From Papaver somniferum (taxonomy: Eukaryota; Streptophyta; Magnoliopsida; Ranunculales; Papaveraceae): a stretch of 64,000 nt of DNA. A program made the translations under genes and the position numbers. The stretch is from contig NC_039363.1 in the NCBI RefSeq assembly GCF_003573695.1, positions 151,622,826 through 151,686,825 of the forward strand, given 5' to 3'. The first letter of the stretch is position 1; every line of letters begins with the position of its first letter. Positions 11,421 to 22,859 of this stretch are shown here, one piece after another. Under the pieces are notes generated by a model. The model searched no databases. It was not told the DNA's origin and saw only the letters and a program-made list of their open reading frames with translations.

Positions 11421-11815
11421 GAACATGTTCAACTGGGTTTTAATCAGTTTCTATACCGCCTGCAACGACAATAGAAACCACAATGAAGTTACATTTCATA
11501 ATCAATTTAGAGACAACAACAACAACAAGTAATTACGAACTATTACATAGGTCCAGATCTTAGTGAGCTGGATTAAACTAAGTTAAGTTTTTGCTTCTAT
11601 GAAAATACAACCTGTGATGGATAATAATCTTTTATTCTTCTTCTTACCAATTCAGATCGACGTTTTGATCAATAATTCTCAGAACGAAAAAACCCATTAT
11701 CATTCCAATACCAACTGTGATTCCAATAAAAAAATGATAAAATAAAGACATGTTATGAGTTTTATTTTACACTTTAGATTCATCAAGTGTAGATCTCGGT
11801 GAATAAGTGAACGGG
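11421..11815. other. Non-coding gap between A and the TIR element
   Basis: Nothing coding was recognised. A small (ACA)n-like run lies at 11513-11529. Confidence 0.4.
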
Positions 11816-11985
11816 GAGCTTCAAAACTCTTAGCTTGTTAAAATTGAAAAGAGTCGTGTTGTGACGGGGTCACCCTCGTGACAGCTACTGTAAGGGTGCG
11901 CTTACAAGCCCTTGGATATTATATCTTAGATGAGCACATATCTCGAGACAACATTCAGAAAATAAAACTATTTTATTTTTATTTT
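11816..11985 (+). repeat. Left terminal inverted repeat
   Basis: It begins GAGCTTCAAAA and pairs with 13065-13231. The match is imperfect but collinear along roughly 150 bases. Confidence 0.7.
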
Positions 11986-13064
11986 TTTTATTCGAAAGAA
12001 TCATATTAATGAAAAAATTTAAAGTTTTATACCTTTAGTTGGCAGCCGAGCTACAAGCTGGGCACCAGCCCCTTTTTGAGTAGCAACACCCAATCTATGG
12101 AAAATAAAACTACCTGGAATTCAAGATATTTGCAACTTATTATTCTTTTAATTTTCTATAATTCAAGATATTTGCAACTTAACCCCTCTAGTAAATCATT
12201 TAGGTTTTTGCTTATAAGTGTTTCTACTTTTTCTTCCTTCACTGTACTTTTTTTGGGTTTTGAAACACATAAGTAGATTTGATCAACTTGGATCGTGACG
12301 CTTTTGAGGGGATTATAGATTTGATCAACAGTGAGCGGAAAAATAAATATACTATGATCTAAATGGTATCCATATCGTCAACACCATCAAGAATTGTGAT
12401 AGAGAATCAATAAATTCATGCATAATCTCAATTAAATTTTAGTTTGATACCTTGCCCTCTCTCATAATCTCGTTACAGTTACCCAATCCATATCCTGCGC
12501 AAAAAAAAAAAAAAAAACTTTCAAATCGAGGTACATAATCTTCCGATAGTTGTTGTAGTTTATCAGATCAATGAAGAATGACTATATAATGTTGTAGGTT
12601 GGTGTACTAAATATATACATCCTACTATAGTAAGAAGGAGATATAAATTGTTCCTTAAGTGCATAAGTTTAAGTTCATCATCAAATGCATAAGTTTAAGT
12701 TGTTTGTCTGGCGTCGTTGTAAAAACAAGAAAGTTCATAAACTTAAAGGAATTGATATATCCACTTTTGATATTAAGTGGCGAAGGTTGCAGACCCCCAA
12801 TGTACAACAGGAGCTTCACAATCATGGAGGAATTAACCTTACACATGCACCGAACCATTCATTCGACCATTGAATCTCTCCAGTCTCCTCAGTCAATCGC
12901 TTCAAAGCCATCTCGATCGAAGTTGGAAAAAACAACAACCACAATTCTAGGTTTTTAGGAACATAAAATAATTGAAAAAAATAATATGGATTTTCTGTTC
13001 ATAGGCGACAAAAACTTTACCAGAGGGATTAAGGAATAAATATCCAAAAATATAGAAATATAAA

Positions 13065-13231
13065 AGACAAGAAAATTTTAAAAAATTACTTGTATTTTCT
13101 AAATTTTGTGTTGAGATGTGTGACAATCTAAGATATAATATCCAAGGGCTAGAAAGTGCACCCTTATAGTAATTGTTACGAGGGTGAGCTCGTCAAATCA
13201 TGACTCAATTGAAAATGGACTTTTGAAGCTC
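13065..13231 (-). repeat. Right terminal inverted repeat
   Basis: Read on the minus strand it starts GAGCTTCAAAA and follows the left arm, including the shared CCCTTGGATATTATATC block. Confidence 0.7.
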
Positions 13232-14580
13232 AGATCAGCACATTTATGTCGTATTGTTGCTTGAAGAAAAATTACAAGAAGGACAATTCCGACTACTATT
13301 CATCAACATCCTGAAACTATCCTCGCCACAAAATTACAAAGAATATACTCATATCCTGTATAAGGAAGGGTAACCGAGTAATTTTGATGAGATATTGACT
13401 AGTTTCAACAAGATTGGCCAATTTAGGTGGGTGCTGATGGAATTAATAACGGTTGTGGCATTTTATATATTTTGAGAAAAAAAATTGTGGCACTTTCTTA
13501 TATCAAAAAACCAAATTGTCGCATTTTGTTAAAGTTCCCTCTCTTATTTTTGATAGGTAACTTTATATCATTAATAAAAGAAGATGGTACACATATCATT
13601 TTCAAGGTAAGGACAAACATGTGGTAAAAGTACAAACTATCACAATCAAGTTGAAAATAAACTAGTAAAAATTAGATGAATTATTTTCTTTTAACTTTTG
13701 GTGTAACTAAAATAAATAGTTCGAGTATGTTATCATGTCATGTGATAGATGAGACTAATATATCACTTTCAACAAGAGTAAATAAATATATGATAACTGA
13801 AGGAATGGTTGAGATATACCTCCTTTTGGAAAAAATCCTACTTAATTTAAGGATGGAGCCAACAATTTTTTGTTTGTGAAGGACTAATGCTCAAATGGAA
13901 ACAAAGAACAAGGTGCTAATGACATGATAAAGTAAAATGGTAAGATAGAAGATAAAAGAGAGAATAGTATTAAAGAGAAGAGGAAAAGGAAATCAATGTT
14001 TCTCATTACTTGTCCACTTCCTCTTTTATATACATAAAGAGTACATGTAATAGTAGGATTTCAGTAGTACACTTGTTGGTCAGCAGAGAGTAAACCTTAC
14101 ATGTGTCAAGTACAAAGAGTGAAGTCTACATACATGTCTCCACATGTGGTGGTCAGACATTTCGCCATTCATGTTCCTACAACAAAGAGAGAATTAATTT
14201 TTTTAGTGAATTAGGCCATACGTGCACCCTGCACATGTGTTAACTTAATTATTATTATTTTTTTATGGAAAAGTTAATATTATAAAATCAAACAGGTCAT
14301 TAGTTATAACCCCAAAGCTGTCACTATTCATACACAAAAACTCCATAACAAAACAATTTGTTCACAAAAACCTCATTTTACATAAACTGTCTAGACTACC
14401 CATTTAGTTTAATTCACCAAACAAAAACAAAAAGCAACCTCACTTTCAATTTCTGTTCTCTTACTAGTTATTACCACTAACACGACCAACACTAACCACC
14501 ACTACCAACTATCAACCGGCAAAACCACCACCAACGACCAACACTCGTTCGTGCGTTCGGGTGCTCGTTTATGCATTATT
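13232..14580. other. Non-coding stretch
   Basis: No coding sequence, LTR end or TIR was recognised. The segment is AT-rich up to about 14400 and then has an ACCA/ACCAC-rich patch (14475-14560). Confidence 0.4.
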
Positions 14581-15320
14581 TGATAAGTACACTCGCACCA
14601 TTTTCTCGGGGCTTACTTAGTGGTGGCCCAGAGGCCCAATCATTGAATATTTGTTACTAATTCATGGAATTCAGCTGAGAATCAACCACGAAACATATTA
14701 ATAAAATGATTATGTATTACTAATCCATGGAATCCAGTTGAGGATCTGCCATGGAACAGAGTAATGAGATAAATAGATTATCTTCTAGGAATTCAATTGA
14801 TGAATGACACGCTAGAATTAACCTATTGCAGAATCGAGATGTGAGATAATTGAAGCATCATACTCATTGTGAGGGGGGTGTATAGTCAGGGTACAACGAA
14901 TAGTGTGACGTTCTGAAGGCGTTAGGCTTTATACTAGCATGCCATGTGTCTAGGAGCCGCCCAATCATTAAGAGATTCTATACACGGTCTCTCTACATAG
15001 TCAGGGAAAAACGAGCAGCGTGACGTCCTGAAGGCGTTAGGCTTTATACAGGCATGCAATATGTCTAGGAGCCGCCCAATCATTTTGATTCTATGTAGAG
15101 GTGATGATGAAATGTGTGAAGCATCGAAAGCTCAGCTGAGAGGCTTTTCGAGAAACATATTCGTCATAGCTCTAAGAGGAACGTTCGCTCAGTCAGAGAT
15201 CGTGAAATGGTTAATGGATCATAAAATATGAATTGTCACAGACATTCCTGAAGCAGTGTCAAAAACATGCAGTATCATGATTTTACGATTTTAGCCTTTG
15301 TCGAAAATCCACCATCAACA
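14581..15320 (-). repeat. Partial LTR of Tat-like element E
   Basis: Read on the minus strand the LTR starts TGTTGATGGTGG at 15320, directly after a polypurine tract. This is the same start as the LTRs of elements B and D. The body differs from those LTRs and the LTR 3' end (expected as TGTTTGAG or TGTTTATG on the plus strand) is not seen. The left limit is therefore a guess, and the LTR is probably truncated. Confidence 0.6.
14881..15110. repeat. Two-copy 115-bp tandem repeat in LTR E
   Basis: Blocks starting TAGTCAGGG at 14884 and 14999 share CTGAAGGCGTTAGGCTTTAT and GTCTAGGAGCCGCCCAATCA. The spacing is 115 bases. Confidence 0.8.
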
Positions 15321-15333
15321 TTAAGTCCCCTGC
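15321..15333 (-). other. Polypurine tract of element E
   Basis: Read on the minus strand, GCAGGGGACTTAA lies directly before the LTR start. The same tract precedes the 3' LTRs of B and D, which shows that E runs on the minus strand and that its internal region lies to the right. Confidence 0.8.
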
Positions 15334-15637
15334 TTAGTGAGGACAGTCATGTTCCGCGGTAAGCACTAGATTGTTATTTTTCGGTGGACGAGATAAGTAG
15401 TTGAACTTAGTCGTACAAAGGTATTTTCAGAATCCCCGATTTGCTTCAATGATGCCATGTACAAATAAATGTCTGAATAAGGACTCCGGTAATATGATAT
15501 AGTTTCATTCCGTGAGCATGGAGAGACGAAGCACTGCTGATTTGGACGATCAGACGTCCAGTTTTGGTCTGTTTAGCGTTTACGGGCCCGGGCTCAAAAA
15601 GGAAAAGAGTTTAATTAGGTTTTGGAAATCAAATTGT

Positions 15638-15645
15638 TATAAAAG
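15638..15645 (+). promoter_or_regulatory. TATA box of the antisense gene in element E
   Basis: TATAAAAG lies about 300 bases inside the 3' LTR of the minus-strand element, reading outward from that LTR into the element on the plus strand. It is followed by a C/G-richer leader and a splice donor 144 bases downstream. Element D has the same arrangement (56049-56056). Confidence 0.6.
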
Positions 15646-15781
15646 AGAAGAAACCCTGATTTTTTTTCCTGTGAACTGACAGACCACCCTCCCCTTCATC
15701 CGAGCAGCAGCAGGAGGAAAATTTTCTCCGAAGCCGACCGTCGTCGTCCGGTGAAGTTCCGGCCAACTCCAGCCAGTTTAG

Positions 15782-16342
15782 GTGAGATTTTTTTTATCTT
15801 TTTTTTTTTTACTTTTTATGAGCTGTTCGTTAAAACTAAAATCTCTTATGTGCACTTTGCATGCGTAAACTTTTTTATGATTTTTTTTTAAGGAAACGGA
15901 CGTTCGTCTGTCCGTCGGTTTTAGAAACGAACAATAATCCCTAATGTGGAAGAGATACATATATTTTTTTTGAATAAATATGCTCTAATTATAGTGAAGA
16001 AAATTTTGTCTATGGGCTCATATGAATAGAAACGACCCTCGTTTGATAGACGAACACTCGTTCGAGCGAAAAAAAATTTATACGTGAATTATTCACCACT
16101 AAATTTTTTGTAAAATCAAATTTCGATTTTCGATCAGTTGTTAAAATCAAACAATTATCTTCAATGAAATAATATGAATTATATGATTTTAATGGTGTAT
16201 TCCCACACAAATAAAATCGGCGAATGTTCACATGGTGCAAATTGCTCACACGGTGAAAATTTCGTGAATAATGAATTACTCACAGTTTTATGGAAAATCA
16301 AATTATAATTTTGAATAATGAATTTTTTGGTCGTCTTTGCAG
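15782..16342 (+). other. Probable first intron of the antisense gene in E
   Basis: The leader ends in CAGTTTAG, followed by the donor GTGAG at 15782. The following 560 bases are T-rich and have no coding character, as expected for a plant leader intron. An acceptor TTTGCAG precedes 16343, where a short exon-like stretch to about 16410 ends in AAG with a possible second donor GTAAG. The intron limits are inferred from splice consensus only. Confidence 0.45.
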
Positions 16343-16489
16343 GTTTGAAGAAGCGAACAGATTCTCAAAATATTTGCACCATAATCACTTCAACTAGTGA
16401 AATTGTGAAGGTAAGAGTTAGATTGTTACCATTTTTTGTTGCGTATTTGTTATTGGTGTGTTCACAACTCCATATTTCTCGCCCATATA

Positions 16490-16896
16490 ATGGTGACTTC
16501 CAGTTGCGACCATTCCTCTGATTCTTCTGATGATCATTCCAACGCTACCAAGCCAATTTCTGCAGCAGAGGCACGTGCCAAGGTGAACCAGTCCTTGAAA
16601 ACTGCTGGAAAGATGATAGATGGTATGTCTCTTGATCATCTGAGAATCGTCCGTGATGGATTTTTAAAGAGAGAAGCCGAAGATGAAAAACTTGCAACTT
16701 ATCAACAAAAAAGGTGCTGACTTCAGCAGACAAGGTTAGCGGCTGAAGACGAAGTTCGATCTCGTGTTGATGGCGTGGCTTCTGATTCAGATGCTGAGGA
16801 TATTGAATCTGCTTGGAAACCTCTTGAGCGCAAGATTAAACCATATGCTCCTGGTTCACAGCCCCAGGAGCCCCGTCAGAGGAAAATAAGGGGGTG
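16490..16896 (+). pseudogene. Antisense ORF N-terminal part (element E)
   Basis: This ORF is on the plus strand, opposite to the retroelement. From ATG at 16490 the frame encodes a Ser/Asp-rich start and then a helical, charged segment with ISAAEARAKVNQSLKTAGKM and RIVRDGFLKREAEDEK. One TGA at 16718-16720 interrupts it; the same frame then continues with RLAAEDEVRSRVDG and SDSDAEDIESAWKPLE up to the tandem array at 16881. No known domain was recognised. Its place after a TATA box, leader and intron parallels the antisense gene of element D. Confidence 0.5.
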
Positions 16897-17274
16897 GGGA
16901 TTGAGTTTGTTTCACTCGGTGAATTCTCGGAGCATAAATCTCGGTGTGTAAGTCATTTTCCCTACATTAACAGTTATGCTACACAACGTGCATTCTACAC
17001 GAATGCACCGACACTCACAGTCCCGGGACCCCATCGGAGGAAAATAGGGAGGGTGGGGTCTGAGTTTGTTTCACTTGGTGAATTCTCGGTAATTAAATCT
17101 CAGTGTATAAATCATTTTCCCTACATTAACAACTATGCCACACACACCGTTCATTCTACACCGAGAATGCACTGACACTCACAGCCACAGGGATCCCACC
17201 GGAGGAAAATAGGGGGTAGGGTTTGAGTTTGTTTCACTTGGTGAATTGTCGGTGAATAAATCTCGGTGTATAAA
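16881..17274. repeat. Tandem repeat of about 158-175 bp in element E
   Basis: Three units start GGAAAAT at 16881, 17039 and 17214. Each contains GAGTTTGTTTCACT, GGTGAATT, a TAAATCTC block and ACACTCACAG. The third is cut by the LTR of element B at 17275, so B inserted into this array. Confidence 0.82.
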
Positions 17275-17480
17275 TGTTGATGGTGGTTTTTAGCTTAGGG
17301 TTAAAATCGTAAAACTGTACATCCGACATGACGTCACTATGACCATTAACATATTTATTGAATCAATCAGCATGTCTACGTAAGAATTACCGGGGTACCT
17401 TTTTTTTACATAGGTCATGTTCCACGGCAGAACCCTTAACATTGACTGACATCTTCTATGCCAAACCCTAATTCTCATGC

Positions 17481-17980
17481 TACCGCGCCAAGGCATGCCA
17501 ACCATGCCAGCCGCACCACCGTGCCAATGGAAAACCATGCCAGCCACGTCAATGCGCCAAGGCATGCCAACCATGCCAGCCGCACCACCGTGTCAATGGA
17601 AAACCATGCCAGCCACGTCCTTGCGCCAAGGCATGCCAACCATGCCAGCCACGTCTCCGCGTCAAGGCATGCCAACCATGCCAGCTGCACCATCGTGCCA
17701 ATGTAAAACCATGCCAGCCACGTCTCCGCACCAAGGCATGCCAACCATGCCAGCCGCACCATCGTGCCAATGGAAAACCATGCCATCCACGTCTCCGCGC
17801 CAAGGCATGCCAACCATGCCAGCCGCACCACCGTGCCCATGGAAAACCATGCCAGCCACGTCTCCGCGCCAAGGCATGCCAACCATGCCAGCCGCACCAC
17901 CGTGCCAATGGCAAACCATGGCAGCCACGTCTGCGTGCCAAGGCATGCCAACCATGCCAGCCGTAACACATGTGCCAATG
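17481..17980. repeat. 69-bp minisatellite in LTR B (5' copy)
   Basis: AGGCATGCCAACCATGCCAG recurs at 17491, 17560, 17629, 17665, 17734, 17803, 17872 and 17941. The period is 69 bases except for one 36-base short unit. Each unit holds the palindrome GGCATGCC. Because 69 is a multiple of 3, all six frames stay open over long distances, so the long repetitive ORFs here on both strands are not genes. Confidence 0.93.
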
Positions 17981-17999
17981 GCATGCCGCTCCAACCACC

Positions 18000-19060
18000 T
18001 AGCCGCACCTAAGCCATGCCATGCCAGCCTTCCCTTTACGGCTGCCAAAACGAAGGTCTGCAACAATCAACGACCATCTTTCCATATAAGATGCAAATCT
18101 TAGCCGTCCAAGGTCGCCAACCAACGCATGGTAACCTTTGGCCCAACGCCAAAACCCTAGTTTTAGCCAAGCCCAAACCGCGCCAAGGCATGCCGACCAT
18201 GCCACATGTGTCAATGGCATGTCGTGCCAGCCACCTTGCCGCGCCTAAACCATGCCATGTCGGCCTTCCCTTTACGGCTGCCAAAACGAAGGCCTGCAAC
18301 AATCAACGACCATCTTTCCATCTAAGACGCAAATCTTAGCCGTCCAAGATCGCTAACCAACGCATGATAATCTTTGGACCAATGCCAAAACCCTAGTTTT
18401 GGCCACGCCTAAACCGCGCCAAGGCATGCCGACCATGCCACATGTGGCAATGGCATGCCGTGCCAGCCATCTTGCCGCGCCTAAACCATGCCATACCGTC
18501 CTTCCCTTTACGGCTGCCAAAACGAAGGCCTGCCACAATCAACGACCATCTTTCTATCTAAGATGCAAATCTTAGCCGTCCAAGGTCGCCAACCAACGCA
18601 TGGTAACCTTTGGCCCAACGCCAAAACCCTAGTTTTAGCCAAGCCCAAACCGCGCCAAGGCATGCCGACCATGCCACATGTGTCAATGGCATGTCGTGCC
18701 AGCCACCTTGCCGCGCCTAAACCATGCCATGCCGGCCTTCCCTTTACGGCTGCCAAAACGAAGGCCTGCAAAAATCAACGACCATCTTTCCATCTAAGAC
18801 GCAAATCTTAGCCGTCCAAGATCGCTAACCAACGGATGGTAATCTTTGGACCAATGCCAAAACCCTAGTTTTGGCCACGCCTAAACCGCGCCAAGGCATG
18901 CCGACCATGCCACATGTGCCAATGACATGCCGTGCCAGCCACCTTGCCGTGCCTAAAACATGTCATGCCGACCTTCCCTTTACGGCTGCCAAAACGAAGG
19001 CCTGCAACAATCAACGGTCACCTTTCCATCTAAGATGCATATCTTAGCCGTCCAAGGTTA
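18000..19060. repeat. 236-bp tandem array with 472-bp higher-order period in LTR B
   Basis: TTTACGGCTG recurs at 18035, 18271, 18507, 18743 and 18979, exactly 236 bases apart. Alternate units resemble each other more: the first and third share AAGGTCGCCAACCAACGCAT and TTTTAGCCAAGCCC, while the second and fourth share AAGATCGCTAACCAACG and TTTTGGCCACGCC. The array therefore grew by amplifying a dimer. Confidence 0.9.
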
Positions 19061-19595
19061 CCAGCTAACGCATGACAACCTTTGGCCCGACGCCAAGCCC
19101 TAGTTTTGGTCACGCGCAAACAATACCAAAACCCTAGCTTTTGGCCGCGCCTAAACTATTCCATATTAAAGCCATGTCGGCCATGCTTTCATGCCACAGG
19201 CTACCAAACGAAGGGTTGCAATAATTAACGGCTACCCTTCCTCTCAAGATGCAAGATCTCGACCATCGAAGGTCACCACCGAGCCGGAAAGTCTCCCAAT
19301 CTCAACTTGCCAAACAACATCAACATGTTACATGTTTCCACGAAAACACTCGAGACATCAACACATGTCACAAACTGGGGGATGTTCATTGGGTATTGGT
19401 TTGTCGGTTTACAGCGTGCGGCGTACACTACCCCCGTTACAAGACAGTGTTATAAGGATGACGCGGTTAGTAACTACAGGGAATAATGGTGAAACGCTTT
19501 CCTTTATGGAACATCAATTCCAGGCGTTACCGGTTACCACCTCCTCCCATTTACTCACCCGTTTTCCATACCATAGTACATTTCACTTCGACTTG

Positions 19596-19603
19596 TATAA
19601 ATA
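19596..19603 (+). promoter_or_regulatory. TATA box of LTR B
   Basis: TATAAATA lies in the block CTTGTATAAATAGG, about 380 bases before the LTR end. It is conserved at the same place in both LTRs of D and, inverted, in B'. Confidence 0.75.
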
Positions 19604-19976
19604 GGTCTTACCTATTTCCACCAAACAACAAATTCTGGTCAGGAGCATACAACACTCAGAAAATGTTTGCTAGCTTTCCCATCTGTTAGCTTCCCACTTT
19701 CTGATACAAGTCACAAAATAACTACTCTTCGAGAATCAACTATTCTGGTCTCAACACTCTATTCGCTTCCCTCCCCAAAACCAGCCCTTCTTCTCCTCTT
19801 TGTGACCGAAGCAAGTCTGGAACGGCCATTTCTTGGTTTAGGCAGGATTGGTACAGATTGATATCTCGAATGTAAAGTACTCCCTTGCAGTACATTGTTT
19901 ATGGTTTAGACTCGTTTCTCACCCGCGCACCCGAAATTACCGAAATCAGCAGAAACCGTTTTCACCCTCAAACAAT

Positions 19977-19994
19977 TGGCAACCACAGTGGGAG
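19977..19994 (+). other. Primer-binding site of element B
   Basis: TGGCAACCACAGTGGGAG lies two bases after the LTR end, with the same offset as TGGCGACCACGGTGGGAG in element D. The priming tRNA cannot be named with certainty. Confidence 0.7.
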
Positions 19995-20049
19995 ATCAAT
20001 CTCTCGGTTCCAATACCAATTTCAGAATACGTTTCTCTAACTCAGGAAG

Positions 20050-20952
20050 ATGGTCGGTTTTAGGGCTGAATCCGTGTCCTCAAGTTCCATTGGGGCGAAC
20101 GAAAATGTTCCTTCTCCCTACACAACATCCAACAACGCAATCGACGAAGGAATTCCGAGGCTAACTGACTTGGTGCAGATTCAGGAGATCCACACCAAGA
20201 ACATGGATCTGATAAAAGAAGCGATTAACATCATACTGGACTTCCTCATCAATTTAACGGCAGAGTTGAACGATCCACTTATCCCGGAAACTCCAGCACT
20301 GGGGACTAACATCCCAGACGATCACTCCCAAGTCAACAGCTTCACTACCAATCAGAAACCAGTAGGACAGGAAGCGACCTCACTGGTGGAAACTTTATGT
20401 GAACTCTTACATCTTTCAAAAGATCAAAGGATGGAGACGTTCACCGTCATCAATCGAATAACGTTAAATGTGTCCATGGTTCCTTCACGCTTGGAAACAT
20501 CAAGAACGCCAGAGATGTCCGTCAACAATGTCACGTTTACCAACGACGACATGATGGAAAAGGAAGGGCATAACCGGGCCTTACACGTCACGGCCCGTAT
20601 CAAGGACGTAGAATTCAAAAGGGCTCTCATTGACACGGGGGCATCCTCCAACTTTGTTACCCTCAGGACACTCGGAACGGACAGGGTACGACCTAATGAA
20701 GTCGTGCGACAGTCCACTACAATGACCGATTTCGAAGGCAAACAAACCAGCACGTATGGGTACATCAACCTTGGAGGTAATCGAAAAGGATCCAGATTAC
20801 CACATGATACTGGGAAGACCATGGCTCCACGACAACAGAATTATTCCTTCGACGTATCACCAGTGCTTGAAAACCATGCTAAACGGAGAAGTCGTCCGCA
20901 TAGCTGCGTCATTATCTCCATATGCGCCGATCTGCGGAATGGAGATTTTTGA
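20050..20952 (+). pseudogene. Gag remnant and aspartic protease (element B)
   Basis: The 300-residue frame starts 75 bases after the PBS. Its first half is an unrecognised, helical and Ser/Thr-rich segment where a gag capsid domain would be expected; no capsid or CCHC knuckle is visible, so most of gag is deleted. Residues near 190-205 read RALIDTGASSNFVT, the retropepsin active site (DTG-A). The frame shifts near 20760 into the one at 20756-21208. Confidence 0.8.
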
Positions 20953-21208
20953 GCCAAGGAAGGGCCCGCAGGCCGCATCCAACAAGACTCACCACACTCC
21001 ACTACCAAAGTGGACGACCATTGAAGGAAGCGATGGTCTCACACCGTTTCACGGAGAAACCCGATCTCACATCACCCCTTCGGAAGAGATAGACGCCGGC
21101 CCCCACCTGCCAAGCCGGAATTTGGCTCGAACTTATACCAAGCGAGAACGGTCTTTTATCATGGGACATGATGAAAAAGGGAAAACCGTATATCAACGCA
21201 ACTGTTAG
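20756..21208 (+). pseudogene. Protease C-terminal part and linker (element B)
   Basis: The frame contains DYHMILGRPWLHDNRIIPST followed by YHQCLK, a block that ends the protease domain in plant Ty3/gypsy polyproteins. It is one frame off from the DTG-containing ORF upstream. The remainder is an unstructured linker toward RT, ending at a stop at 21208; about 210 bases of disrupted sequence follow. Confidence 0.8.
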
Positions 21209-21421
21209 CAATTAACAGGAGAGACTACCACACAGTCTTTCCGCCCAATGGAATGCAAACACAATAACGCGCCGCAGGAGGAAGTACCTGATGCACCACG
21301 ATAGCTACAAGACGGGACCAACTCTACCAAAGACGAACTTGAGGTTGTTAATATCGGGATTGGATAATCTCCGTAACCCATCTCGATCAGCTCGACTCTG
21401 AGCGCAGAAGAACGCGTAAAG

Positions 21422-22783
21422 TTGGTAAACCTTCTCAAGGAATATCAATACGCATTCGCATGGACATATGAGGAAATGCCTTGCTTGGATGAGAAGATGG
21501 TCACTCATCATTTACACGTGATACCCGGATCCAAACCGATCAAGAAAACCCCGAGACAATTTCGGCATGATGTGGAAGAGCATATTAAGGTAGAGATTCA
21601 AAATCTACTAGTGGCTGGTTTCATCAAGCCAATTCACCACCCTACTTGGCTGGCCAACGTAGTCCTAGTAAAAAAGAAGAACGGTCAGATCAGGTGATGT
21701 GTCGATTTTAGAGATTTGAACAAATGTTGTCCTAAACATGACTTTCCGCTCCCCAACATCGACATGCTGGTAGACGCCACCAGTGAACATGGTATGTTCT
21801 TTTTCATGGATGGATACAACGGCTACAACCAAATAAAGATGTACGAAAACGACGCAAGTAAGACGACTTTTCGAACTCCTCTTGGAAACTTTTACTACAC
21901 TGTGATGTTTTTCGGTTTAAAAAACGCTGGCGCCACATACCAACGCGCCATGACCACCATTTTGCACGACATGATGCATAAGAAAGTCGAAGATTATGTA
22001 GATGACATAGTGGTCAAGTCAAAAACTCGGGCAGCCTATGCGGAGATTCTGCGGCAGGTGTTCGAAAGATGTCGCGAGTTCAAACTGAAGATGAACCCGT
22101 TGAAGTATGCTTTTGGTGTCTCTTCGGGAGAGTTCCTAGGTTTCCAGGTAACTACCGAGGGAATTAAAGTTGACCCAGTCAAAAAATAAGCTATCCTCAC
22201 GATGCCACCACCACGAACCGTGAAAGAACTCAAGAGTTTCATGGGTAAAATAAACTACATTCGCTGCTTCATACCAGGATTGGCTCAACTCGTTACTTCG
22301 TTTACTCCCTTGCTGAGGAACGGAGCAAGTTTCTTCTGGACCACACTACAACAGGAGGCCTTTCGGAAGATTCAACAAATATTATCTTCCCCAGCCATCA
22401 TGAAATCTCCCATACAAGGAAGACCTTTACACCTCTACACTGCTTTTAGTGACACTACTGTCGGAGCTCTCCTCGCCCAAGAAGATGACGAAGGGATTGA
22501 GCATCCCATCTATTACTTCAGTCGAACTTTAAGAGACGCCGAACTCAGATATCCCAAAGCCGAAAAAGCGTGCTTAGCTTTGATTCACTCCATACAGAAA
22601 TTCAGGCATTACTTACTTTCCAATAAAGTGGTGCTGATATCTAAGTATGATCCTGTGAAGTTCCTCCTCTCAAAAACGGCCCTGATAGGAAGGCCGACCA
22701 AATGTCTCCTCCAAATGTCAGAGTTCGATATAACATGCGCTTCCCCGAGAGCCATCAAAGGGAAGTACTGGCGGATTTTCTAG
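21422..22783 (+). pseudogene. Reverse transcriptase and first RNase H (element B)
   Basis: The RT motifs are in order: FAWTYEEMPCLD, NVVLVKKKNGQIR, then a TGA (probably from TGG), CVDFRDLNKCCPKHDFPLPN, GYNGYNQIKM with the first catalytic Asp upstream, and the active-site box YVDDIVVKSK at about 21990. After a TAA at 22187 the connection and RNase H follow: KSFMGKINYIRCFIP, YYFSRTLRDAELRYPKAEK, and a degraded end by 22783. Two nonsense codons are visible. The VDD box separates it from element F, which has MDD. Confidence 0.9.
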
Positions 22784-22859
22784 CATCGTTTCCGGGAGAG
22801 AATACCATAACACTGCACGAGGACCTCCCTTGAGACTTTCCGGAAATCTATTTCATCCA

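Larger units (their letters stand above)
11816..13231. mobile_element. Non-autonomous DNA transposon with long TIRs
   Basis: The two ends form a long imperfect inverted repeat: 11816-11985 against the reverse complement of 13065-13231. The best-conserved core contains CACCCTCGT, AAGGGTGC and CCCTTGGATATTATATC. The 1.4-kb body has no transposase frame, only short random ORFs and small direct repeats (AATTCAAGATATTTGCAACT at 12119 and 12160). Long TIRs suggest a Mutator-like element. The flanking nine bases (GTGAACGGG and AGATCAGCA) do not match, so the superfamily and exact ends remain open. Confidence 0.65.
17275..19974 (+). repeat. 5' LTR of element B
   Basis: The LTR starts TGTTGATGGTGG, ends CTCAAACA, and is 2700 bp long. 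The middle is almost entirely tandem arrays (69-bp units at 17481-17980, then 236-bp units at 18000-19060), which make it unusually GC-rich for this window. The last 400 bases carry the TATA box and are unique sequence. Confidence 0.9.

Noticed and set aside
14380..14580. Possible host gene leader with ACCA-rich sequence
   Set aside because: No ORF, splice signal or TATA arrangement follows before the LTR of E.
17475..18103. Long proline/alanine/methionine-rich ORFs on both strands
   Set aside because: They come from the 69-bp repeat, whose length is a multiple of three, so all frames stay open. There is no protein-family character and the antisense frames are equally long.
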